Positions 12,001 through 21,350 of a DNA stretch of 64,000 nucleotides are shown piece by piece; positions within the stretch are counted from its first letter, which is position 1; each line of letters begins with the position of its first letter. Below the pieces are notes generated by a model. It saw only the letters and a program-made list of their open reading frames with translations, searched no databases and had not been told where the DNA came from. The stretch spans positions 17,333,633 through 17,397,632 of the forward strand of contig NW_022145611.1 in the NCBI RefSeq assembly GCF_000002235.5, written 5' to 3'. The translations under genes and the position numbers were made by a program. The DNA is from Strongylocentrotus purpuratus (taxonomy: Eukaryota > Echinodermata > Echinoidea > Camarodonta > Strongylocentrotidae).

Positions 12001-15000
12001 ATTTTACTTTATTGTGCTCTTAGGGTTAATAAAATGATGATTGGATTCTGTTTTTGTGTTGCGCATATGACATTATGATATACCAACACTATGTGCTTCC
12101 AAAGAGCTTGAGATATTATTACCCCAGCTTTAGCTCTGACAGCTGCTATCAGTATTTATACAGTGCATTTAAGGAATAATCCTACAAGGTACCTATTATC
12201 CTCACCGGAGTTGAATGTATATAGATTGATTTGACAATGTAGGGTTGACAATTAATATAAATATTGTTGGTTTGATCTGTGACAGGTGGAGGATTCAGTC
12301 CTGTCAGACTCTTTGCCAAGAAGCTTGTGGTGTATGTCTGCAAGTACCACACAGCAACCATTGGACAGACTACCTCCCAGCTGATGAAGTCCTTGTGTGC
12401 TACACCTCCTTCAAAACACATAGCTATCAGCAGCTACTTCGCTCCCAAAGCGGATGCTGACTTCGTTGGCCCACCTGTAATCCAGTCAGCCCACAGGAAA
12501 AGGAATAAGTTAAAGAAAATGTAAGTTGGCTTGTTAATTCTTGTGTTAAATTTGGTATGTATAACTTAGGGCCACCTGAATAAAGCTTGCCTACATGTAT
12601 ACACTTCAAGCAGAGTACCGGTAGTATATTGAGGGTTTGCAAGAAATATGTGATGATTTACACCTAACACTCCTCACTCTCTCTCTCTCTCTCTCACATG
12701 GTGCACCCGCAAGCCTACTGTAGATATATGGATTATTTGTTTGCAGTGAAGTTATCACAATTCTAATGTGGATTTTCTATACCAATAGAGCTAATGAGCT
12801 TTCGTTTTTACACCCCTCACAGAGTCAAAGGAATGAACACAGCCGCAGCTGCTGCTGGAACGAAAGAGAGTATCGATGTTGGATGTGGATTGAAGGGAGG
12901 TGGGTTCTTTGAGAAGGCATCAGGAAACATGGATACAGAGACTCAAGATGAAATCAAGCCAGAAGTCTTGCCATTCCCTTCCGTCTCTGACATGGACTGC
13001 GGCTCAGATGGGATGCCTGATCAAGAAGAGCAGAATGAGAGACTTGATGGTCATCACAGATCCCCTGCTGAGTGCAAGGATGGTTTGTCATTGAGACCTG
13101 GTGAGCATTCAAGAAGAGGTCTTCCCCTATCGCCTCAGGAAGAAAGATCCAGGAAGACTACAGTCACTTCAAGTGTGAAACCTGATGAAGATCCTATCAA
13201 AGTGGAGGGAAACGAACATCCTCAATTTTCTGATGTCAGCAAACCTTTTACATGTAAACTTGAGAAAATAGAGGATGCTTCGGTAGATTTACCCCAAAAG
13301 GCGAATGTTTCATCGTCAGAAAGAACTTCTTCACCATCTACATATGAGAGCCGATTGAAAGATTCTCTGAAGTCAATAAAATCGGAGGCAACTCTGCAAT
13401 CCTCATCAGTAGAGCAAGAATCGGGAGTAACTAGGCTGACATGTTCCTCAGAGGTGACGGGAAGCTCACCATCATCATCAGGAGAATTTGATCATAGAAT
13501 AAGGAGGAGAGAGAATACAAGAAGCAGGAACAAGTTATCACTGAAAAGAAATGAGGCTAAAAGGGGAAGTGCAAGTAAAGTTGGGTCTTCCAAGGAAAAA
13601 GTTCTCCATGAAGATGTGAAAAAGGAATCTGTTGAAGAGGCATTAATGGGTCATGAAGTGCATGGAACAAAGAAGCAAAAACTTCACAATGATACAGTTC
13701 CAGAGAAAGATAGAGTATCAGTAAACAAGAGAAGCAATAATATTTCAGAATCTGTTAATAGACATCCTGCTGGTAATTGTTCTGTATTTCTAACAGACAT
13801 CAAGCTTAAACATGATAAAAGCTTGGATGAACCTCTGAGGTCAACAACGTCTTTCCTGAAGAGACCCATGAAAAATCAGCAAGATATCTCACCATCTCCT
13901 GAAAAGGAAACCACTCCAAATTCATCCTCTGACGATGAGCTGATGTCGGCAAGCTTCCTGCATGCTGAGAACAGACCTCTAAATCCAGCCAAGGAGGTGA
14001 AAGAGTCAAGGCAACAACCACCTTTACAGACAACACAGTATGAAGACAGAAAAGTGAATGGTGTGAGAGAATTGGATACTGCTTCAAGTGGCTGTGAGCA
14101 GAGGGATAGCTTTCATTCAACTACAAATAAATCTGTGCAAAATGTAGAAGACAATGAGAATACAAAACATAAGAGGCCAAAACCAAGTAGACTAGCTTTG
14201 TTCACGAGGCAAAACAATAGAAACAAAGACAGCCTCCATAATATACCTAAAGCATTACATGGTGAAAAGAAGAGAAAACAGAAAACAAATCTTGGGCAAT
14301 TGATGGAGGATCTTGAGTGGGATAGTGACAGCCAAGAGACAAAAGAAGATAAAAGAGCATCTGAAGCGATTCACAGGCCCAAGATTGAGGACAAACTAAG
14401 ACGTAGTGAAGAAGATGAACCCATGGATGTCGATGATGCATTGCCAAAGCTCACTCCTATAGAGGATGTAGGGTGTGCCTTTGATGAGGTGGAGGCATTG
14501 CCATCAGACCATCACAATCTTGATGATCTTGATCAAGGCACAAGTCCACCAGAGCTGAAACGGGACGATCCTGTGCACATCTCGGATGATAGCTGTGGCG
14601 GGGATGTCATGGATGATATAAAAGTAGAAGAAGAGGAGGAGAACGCACCAATGGGTGCAAGTCGAGAAGGAAAACTTGGTGACCTTGAAGATGAGGTCAT
14701 TGACCTCAGCCAGGGGAAAGATGATGATGATGAAAGCGACAGCTGGTTTGACAACATCTTTGGGAATGTCAGGTAAACTCTTTCAACCCATTTGTGATGT
14801 AACATTTACATTGTATCTCTTTCAAGTCGTGTAAAATTAAAAATTTCACCTCTGAATAACGTTGATCATATTCATATTCATATTCATATTTATTTTATTT
14901 CCAATATCATCCAATGCTTAATTTTTTGTATGAGCAAGGTTATAAAGTTATTGATCATTTTACAACACACGTGTGAATGTTAAAAGCAAAGTAACATCAA

Positions 15001-18000
15001 ACAGTGACAAATCAGAAAAATTAATAATGGAGATCTTTGTATATCAAAATATATTTTGGGGTATTTTTTCATACATAATCAAGGTATTCCCTGATTTGCA
15101 TAATGTATTCTGATTAAAAGGTTTTCCACAAAACATATATTTATTTTAATGGAATGTGATTTAATAATGGAAATCTTTTTATATGTATATACTTAGTAAG
15201 GCCTATTATATATTCATATTGCATTAAGGTCTATAAAGGTGAATGAATTTTTTACAGTATTTTCATAAGATTCTTACAATTCTAAAAGAATATAATCCCA
15301 GCTTAATATAAATCACTGGAAACAATGCTTGAATTATTGTCTTCTTTTATAGAATCATAAAAAATTGTAAAGACGTATTTGTCAAATGAATATAACAGTA
15401 GCAGGAATTTGGTAAAGCAAATAGAAATCTATACATTAAAATAAATATCTTTGAGAAAAAAGGAAGTACATATTTGTCACATTTTTAAAAAGTAAGGGAT
15501 AATTTAACCCATCTTACATTTATTTGAAATTGTGTAAATTCTCAAATGAGATTTTACAACTTCAGATTATTAGATTTAATACAACAGGCTATATACATGT
15601 AGTTGATAATGATATAAATTTATATCACATCAAGTTATTTAAACAAAAATTATTGAATGATAACTCATCTCATTTAAAAAATAAAAATAAAAAAACAAAC
15701 ATTTGCAATACATGACTTATATACAGTAGGCTTGCAGGTGCACCATGTGAGAGAGAGGGAGGATTGAGGAGTCCTAAAAAGGACTCTCTGTAATCTTTCT
15801 TGAGGGTTTGAAGTCAATCCTCCCTTTCTCTCACATGGTGCACCAGCAAGCCTACTGTATATCACCATGTAAGCCGACACTTACAAGCAGCATCTAATAC
15901 ATGACTTATTTCAATGACTTATTTTTCCACTTGATTATTATTTTTCCACTTGATTATTATTTTTCAGCACTCAATAAATTATCAATTTGAAAACCTTTCT
16001 TTTTCTTTTTCTTTTCTTTTTTGTTGTTTTGTTCATAACATCAATGTTTTTGTTTCTTTTGTGTTTCCCTTCTCCAATCATGTTATAGATATGTTAGAAA
16101 AATTTGTTCTTGAACCTTTCTTTACTTGTATATTTTTAAAAAGATTTATACCCATAATTACATATTTTTCTTGCCTTAAATTTTCTTGAAGTAATTGAAC
16201 TAATACTAATAGCCATTTAGTTTGATGATCATGCCCCTGTCATTTATTATTTTCTTCCTGGTCACATCAATAATTACACTTTTCAAATAACACCATCGAT
16301 ACAGAAAAGGCATTTCCACAGAAGTATTGCCTTGTAAATATTAAATTATATTCATGAGTATAAGTTCAATAGTATATATCTGACAGCTTAAGTACACATC
16401 TTACTAAATTCTCATGTTTGTTTGTTTGTCTGGGAAGGAAATTGTTAAAGTAGCCACATAAACAACATCAGGGTTGCCACTGTGTTTGACAATTTTTTCT
16501 CTTCTTTTGGGTTCATTAATGGTAGGAGAGAGAAAGAGAAAGAAAGAGAGACCTACAATATGACTTGGTTTAAAACAAGATGATAACAGGTTATTATGTA
16601 ATTTAGATCACTATTCAGCTAATCAGAAATTTCTGTAAAGCATAATATTTCTACTTCTCTGTAGATTGGTGACCGAGTTGAAAATGGCAGATATTGTGTA
16701 TCTGACACAAAGGAACAAGAGATACCTACACAATATCTTCCAAGGAAAGGTAGATATCACTTTTAGGGAACTAGGGTTGGGGTCAGTTAAATTGGTCAGT
16801 GGGCAACTCTTTTGATATAGAATTTTATGTAATTACCTTTTGATTGGCACGATTGTTCTTCCCTCTTTCAAGCTGGCTTCATAACTAGCCCACTGCCTTT
16901 TAGAATGGTTTGAAAGTTGTTGGTACATATATGTATTACGTACTACTTTGCTGACAAATAGGTTCAAAGAGAATGTCCTTTGTTTCATTTTGTTGAAATT
17001 CTAAGAGGTTCATTTGTATTCAATGTTGGGTAATTATGACCAAGCTAGACCATGTCATACTAATACACCATGTGTACAGTCGATTAACTGGTGCACAGTG
17101 GTCTAGCCACTTCCATGTAGTATTTAATATAAGTTGGGAAAAATAAATTCATACATTTGTAGATTTTGATAAGGTAAGGCTCTATATAATCCTACATGAT
17201 ATTGGTCCCAGTGAAAACCTGCATAGGATGTGGGTCCAATGGGAAAGCGGTCGACAGTGACATTCCAACTTGTAACTATGAATTTATTTTTACGTGATAT
17301 TTATTTATTATTGTTTATGTTTAATCAGAGGGCCTGTGAAAGACACCAGTGCTACAAGAAAAAAGGACCTCATAGAAGTAAGTGAGAACGTCATTTTGTA
17401 AAATCTTGTCACATGGTATTGTAGTTCAGATGTGAATTTATGCAAGTTAGCTAAATAATGCTTCTGGTAAAATGAATGTCTATGTTGCTCATTTATTTAA
17501 GGGAGAATTAAAAATGATGGGTGCTTATTTGAACAACAGGATTCTGTATTTAAGTTAAGCACTCAACATTTATACTGCTTAATTACTGTAAAAATTTTAA
17601 TATTTTAACATTTGAAGTCACTTTTACCATGATTGAAGTCGTTGTTTATTCAATTGCTATCATTGTTAATTGCATAGCCCTTGAATCAAAAGTGATCTAT
17701 CACTAGGTTTTGTATTCATCAGGCATGTGTATAAAGTTATGTTTATATTTTTTTCAGTTGCCATGGCTGGCAATGTGAGGTTAGGACCATTCAATGAGGA
17801 GCAGATGGATGCAGTGATGGGGGAATTGGTCAAAACCTACTGCGCCAGACACTTTAAAGTAAATACATTCAAAGATCCAAATTTTTCTTACTCTATAGGC
17901 CTCCAGTGTTTGCCATTTGATGTTACGACTTTGACTTTAAAGTTTCATTGATTAATGAGCCTGTGATAACAGCTTTATGTAGAAATCAGTTGGGCTGTAT

Positions 18001-18547
18001 CACTGACTCGGTACATGTAGATCAAAGTTTTACTTTAAAAATTAATCTTGAGATTTCATTCAGAACGAACAAAAATTTGAACAGATTTAAGTTGAGGAGA
18101 AGTGAAAAGTAGTATTACAAATACTGCAAATCAGAATTATTCCCTTGACTTCCTCCAACCAAGCGCCAAGCACTGATTAAAACATGGGTGTATTGAATTG
18201 AATTAAAGCCCTGTTGTATTGAATATAAACCTGACACTTTGAATAAAAATAGGGCTTAAAAAAGGAAGTAAGTCCGAGGTCCAAGCTTTTCTTTGCCAAA
18301 CATGATCTTAGACCCACTAGAGTAGGGCTTAATGGAAATAGTAGAATATGGACCTTATATTGATAGAAGGCTCACCGTTTGAAATGATGTCTTTCATTGT
18401 TTTGCCATACAGTACATGGATTACCTGTCTAAAGTTCTTCTACCAGAGGCTATGAGTAAGATCTACATGGAGGTACATGGGGTGAGCCACGCCCATGCTG
18501 AAGAGGTCATGAAAGGAATACAGAAAGAGCACCCTAGGGGCACCTGA
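6057..18547 (+). CDS. PWWP3A/MUM1-like C-terminal-domain protein, 11 exons, about 1,010 aa
   Basis: Exons by splice sites and phase: 6057-6098 (tentative first), 9817-9909, 10474-10618, 11129-11215, 11441-11557, 12286-12520, 12823-14772, 16665-16749, 17329-17377, 17758-17858, 18413-18547 (TGA 18545-18547). All joints keep one reading frame. The last four exons give a domain resembling my memory of the C-terminus of PWWP3A/MUM1, a chromatin factor in the DNA-damage response: EEQMDAVMGELVKTY aligns with DEGQLDLVVKYLQGVY, and LSKVLLPEAMSKI with ILDVLLPEAIICA. No PWWP domain was found in the visible exons, so orthology is unproven. Exons 2-6 encode about 220 residues I do not recognise, including HIAISSYFAPK, which resembles a PCNA-binding PIP box but lacks the first Gln. 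The tentative exon 1 has 14 codons and is in phase with exon 2. Nuclear role is inference. Confidence 0.72.
6171..6245. repeat. GC-rich foldback with 19-bp arms
   Basis: TAGGCTAACTCCAGGGAGC at 6171-6189 is the reverse complement, with a one-base bulge, of 6226-6245. The 36-nt centre is almost pure CpG/GC and can extend the stem (GCTCGGAG...CGGAGCGAGC). TAGGCCTAGG-type repeats flank it. It lies in intron 1 of the PWWP3-like gene. Confidence 0.75.
6271..6800 (+). repeat. Pyrimidine (TCC/TTC)n microsatellite, about 530 bp
   Basis: Long CT-only tract built of TCC, TTCC and TTCTCC units. The polyglutamate and polyarginine ORFs on its minus strand are artefacts of the repeat. Confidence 0.92.
8481..9086 (+). 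repeat. Internal duplication of the AGGTGGTCTGT element
   Basis: A block of about 140 bp starting TTTTGCGTGTA(T/A)TC and containing ATGACTTTTTCTCAAA, GCGAGCAATATC and GAGTATGTTGTAGCT occurs at about 8481-8622 and 8946-9086. A shorter third trace (CGTGTAATCTCTATGGGAAATG) is at 8711-8732, just before the tRNA-like box. Confidence 0.75.
8725..8800 (+). other. tRNA-like sequence with canonical B box
   Basis: GGTTCGAGTCC (8779-8789) is a perfect Pol III B box within a good T-arm (CCTGG/CCGGG). The 3' end CGTCTCCA can pair with the 5' GGAAATG, with one mismatch and one wobble. The D and anticodon arms are weak, with a possible TCC anticodon. The minus-strand translation RPDSNQGPRG is the familiar signature of a tRNA read as protein. 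It is likely a tRNA-derived promoter inside the transposon, not a working tRNA gene. Confidence 0.55.
9121..9258 (+). repeat. (CAT)n microsatellite
   Basis: About 45 interrupted ATC/CAT units at the right end of the TIR element. The Ile-rich ORF over it is an artefact. Confidence 0.9.
10285..10412. repeat. Short foldback (MITE-like) in PWWP3-like intron 2
   Basis: TATAAAAGAATTGCGATTGA..ACAAAT (10285-10312) is inverted at 10385-10412 (ATTTGT..TCAATCGCAACTCTTTTATA). The outer part TTATAAGATGGGG is found again near 18875-18890 after TCTTTATAAGATGGGG, suggesting a decayed relative there. Confidence 0.65.
12672..12723 (-). mobile_element. Solo end of the TACAGTAGGC MITE family
   Basis: A CT microsatellite followed by TCACATGGTGCACC and GCAAGCCTACTGTA (12694-12723). 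This is the same as the right arm of the full element at 15722-15859, but no matching left arm is nearby. Confidence 0.7.
12823..14772 (+). CDS. Exon 7 of the PWWP3-like gene: 650-codon disordered, SUMO-motif-rich exon
   Basis: A single uninterrupted 1,950-bp exon (acceptor CTCACAG, donor AG|GTAAAC). It is rich in Ser, Glu, Asp and Lys with no predicted fold by eye. It has at least four psi-K-x-E sumoylation consensus sites (IKPE, IKVE, IKSE, and IKVEEEE near the end) and a SUMO-interaction motif EDEVIDLSQ followed by an acidic DDDDES stretch and DSWFDNIFGN. Basic clusters such as RIRRRENTRSRNK, KKRKQK and KHKRPKPSR could be nuclear localisation signals. The entry joint gives Ile-Val-Lys-Gly after the KLKK of exon 6, and the exit codon AG|A (Arg) is completed by exon 8. 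Function of the exon is inferred from the motifs only. Confidence 0.85.
15722..15859. mobile_element. Foldback MITE with 46-bp arms, TACAGTAGGC termini
   Basis: Left arm 15722-15767 starts TACAGTAGGCTTGCAGGTG; right arm 15814-15859 is its near-perfect reverse complement ending CCTACTGTA. The central 46 bp is unrelated. TA at both outer borders and the CAGT start fit a Tc1/mariner-type MITE, though the superfamily is inference. It lies in intron 7 of the PWWP3-like gene. Confidence 0.82.
16665..18547 (+). CDS. Exons 8-11 of the PWWP3-like gene: MUM1-type C-terminal domain
   Basis: Exons 16665-16749, 17329-17377, 17758-17858 and 18413-18547 encode about 122 residues: LVTELKMADIVYLTQRNK then a Lys/Arg-rich segment with two Cys (ACERHQCYKKK), then the helical blocks EEQMDAVMGELVKTY and YMDYLSKVLLPEAMSKI, ending GIQKEHPRGT. 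The order matches the human PWWP3A C-terminus (residues after the PWWP domain). The intervening loop of the vertebrate protein is shorter here. A long 3' UTR follows. Confidence 0.8.
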
Positions 18548-20059
18548 TTTCTGCTCGGTTCCTGAGACAACTTGCTTGTGTGACTTGTTATAGAAAGCCC
18601 TGTAGCATAGTGGTTTGTACTGTTTATTTCAAATCAGGAGATATGCGTTTCAGAACCTGACTCAGTTCCTACATGTATACCCTTTTAGTTCAAAAGTATT
18701 TTTTCTTAAAGCATTTCTTTAGACCTAGAGCCCCATGGTATTGTTTAGTGATTGTAGGGATCCAAAGTGATTGCAATTAACTTTAGTTAGACATCAAATG
18801 TCTTCATCAAAGATTAACAATTATAACTTTGTATGTAATTGATTGGAATACTGATTTGAATTAGTTGCATGTCTTTATAAGATGGGGTTTAGGTTTGTGT
18901 CTAAAATGATTTGGCTAAGTAGGATGAATTAATTGAGTGCTTTATGTGCCTACAGGCACATTATCTAAGCTAAAGATTGCTTAGGCCAGGGTGTTGTCAA
19001 CAAGTGCCTCTACATAGACAACACTATACATTACCTACCGATATATTATATGAGGGTGGTCTTGGTGGGTGATGTTCACATGTTCTTTCTGATATATTAG
19101 CCAATTGTTAAATTTGGTAAAATATCAGATATTGAAGCTAGTGTGATTGAAATGAAAAACAACAATATTGAATCAACATTTGCCTAATATCAAGAAAAGC
19201 ATTAAAACAAATATATCTTGCCATGATAGTCAGAAGAAATTAAGTATTTTTCTGAAAGAAAATGTTGTTAGTGTTTTGTGTATGTATATATATAAATATA
19301 TGATTATGAAAAAATTATGCTAGTAAGCATATTTGTGAACATAGAAAGTTTATGTTGATGAACTTTGGGGAAAGATTTAGACAACAATTTTCAGGGATAA
19401 CATCGTTTACAACAGTACTCTTGGAGAGGTTTTTCAATACCATTTATGTCTGAGTAAAAATTGGACTCAGTTGTCAACTTAAAGATTGTGCTAAAATGGG
19501 TGATTTTCACATCAAAATGGAAATGCATTGGCTCAACGCATTGGTGTGACCTGAGCATAAGTTATTCATTGACCATTCTAACTGTGACTGACTATATATA
19601 CACAATGTTAGTCTTTCATCATTCAGCTTGTACCCTTGTTACACTCAGGAATTTCAAAAAGTGTCTGTTAATTTATACAATCTCAATGAAACCTTGGACT
19701 CTATCATGAATAGAAACAAATAATTCTTTCTTGTAAAATGTTGTCTTTCAAAGAGATTTGGAAACCAGGAAACTAAGGTGTTTCCATCAGGTGATGTATT
19801 GAATATGAAGGAAACTGGATTTTTGATTGCAAAGGAACAATGCAATAATGCACTTCATCATTTTATAGTCTAAAATTGTCCAGATAATGCTGCAACAAAG
19901 CTATCATGCTAGTCTTGTTGTGCTTGAAAAGTTTAATTACAAGAACATATCTAGATTCAGAAAATATCTTTTGCTGTATCTACATGGATTTACATATATA
20001 TCATTCTTATAAATAGTGTATAGTTGTCTCTGAGGCCATCTTTGTTGTTTTCTGGTACT

Positions 20060-20335
20060 GTGAAATTTGAGCTAAATGACGCCACCTTGATCATTTCAGG
20101 AATTATCTTGTGCTGTACATGTATTTATGTCATTCTGATAAAGAACTCGCGCAATACTATTTTGTTTTCTTGTAATTATGAGTGGTACACATGTTTTATG
20201 TCATTTTGATAAACTCGCCCAATACTATTTTGTTTTCTGGTTGTTACGATGGGTACATGATGATACATGTATTTATGTCATTTTGATAAAGAACCAATCA
20301 ATTCTACCGGTATTTTATTTTCTGGTAGTTAATAT
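20060..20335 (+). repeat. About 80-bp tandem repeat, three to four diverged copies
   Basis: TATGTCATT(C/T)TGATAAA followed by CGC(G/C)CAATACTATTTTGTTTTC and a TACATG block recurs at about 20127, 20198 and 20274, with a weaker copy before. It falls in the presumed 3' UTR of the PWWP3-like gene. Confidence 0.7.
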
Positions 20336-20724
20336 ATTTCTAGAAAATGGAAATGTAGGAAAGAGATGGGAAGTGATTGCAATTTGATCTCTGTATTTAA
20401 AGTCATTTGTTTTTCAGTGGTCACGAGGCCTTAACTTATATTATTTTCACTATTGAGTAGTGTTAAATGCTCAACATGTTCATGTTTATATTGGTGTATA
20501 ATTGCCTTTCAATGTTTTGTTCAGTGTAATATCCTCTTATATGTGCAAACTCATCTTTATGAAGAGAAAGAATAAGAAACAAGGTACTTTGAAATGCATA
20601 TTATCAAATGTGCTATTGTAAAAATTAGCAGCTGTTTACCATGGTGCCTGGCATCAACTAAAGTGTTATTTATTTATTTCAGGTGTTTGCCTAAAGATAG
20701 CTTATAGCATATTTCTTGTTTGAG

Positions 20725-20730
20725 AATAAA
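20725..20730 (+). terminator. Poly(A) signal AATAAA, PWWP3-like gene
   Basis: Canonical hexamer in TTTGAGAATAAAGATTT, followed by TTTTATTT. It is the first strong candidate with a T-rich downstream element after the stop codon. Other AATAAA-like strings exist, so assignment is tentative. Confidence 0.45.
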
Positions 20731-21344
20731 GATTTAAAATTGTTAACTTTTATTTAGAAGAGTCATTTCATTCTTTTTTTGTGTATGCATACTTGTATTA
20801 CAACTAACGTAATAAGACATCTAGCTTTCATTTTTGTTCATGAGCCATTGTGATTAATGACACATGTAAACAGTCATCATATGCTTGCTCAGGTAACTTA
20901 TTTTATATCTAAAATAACATTATTAGTAAAAATAGTAATAGTAATATTGTCTAAGAACAGATAGACCTGCAAAACATCTCATAAAGTAGAAGAGTAAGAA
21001 GTTACAAGTTATCTTATTCACAATTTTTTTTTGAAATTCAGAATGTTTTAGGTATTTGGTTCCAATGAAAGCGATTATGCCTCTCAGTTGTGTCAAATTG
21101 AGAACAGGACCTTGTCTGTAAAAGATTTAAATAAACCCCAGCATAAAGTGATCAAGATTCTACATTTACTATAGTTAATATCACTTCAAGAACAAACTAA
21201 CGACTATAATCTTAGAAGACCTTCTTGCGTCTTGAACTACAGGCATTTTCTATTTCAGGATTAAATAAAACTTGTCTCACTTATTTAAAGCTATCATAAA
21301 AATGGCAGTAAACAATACAACTTTGGTTTGGATCATATAAAATC

Positions 21345-21350
21345 TTTATT
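21345..21350 (-). terminator. Poly(A) signal AATAAA, VIPAS39
   Basis: On the minus strand ATAATAAAGATTTTAT lies about 3.3 kb past the VIPAS39 stop codon and about 600 bp from the opposing gene's signal. Nearer weak candidates exist, so the 3' end may be shorter. Confidence 0.4.

Larger units (their letters stand above)
18548..20745 (+). other. Probable 3' UTR of the PWWP3-like gene
   Basis: AT-rich, no splice-supported exon. It runs from the stop codon to the first good AATAAA (20725-20730) about 2.2 kb downstream. It contains TGTA-rich motifs and a short tandem repeat at about 20060-20335. A decayed foldback trace lies near 18750-18890. Confidence 0.5.

Noticed and set aside
13684-14447. 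Minus-strand ORFs under exon 7 of the PWWP3-like gene
   Set aside because: Shadows of a long real exon on the plus strand.
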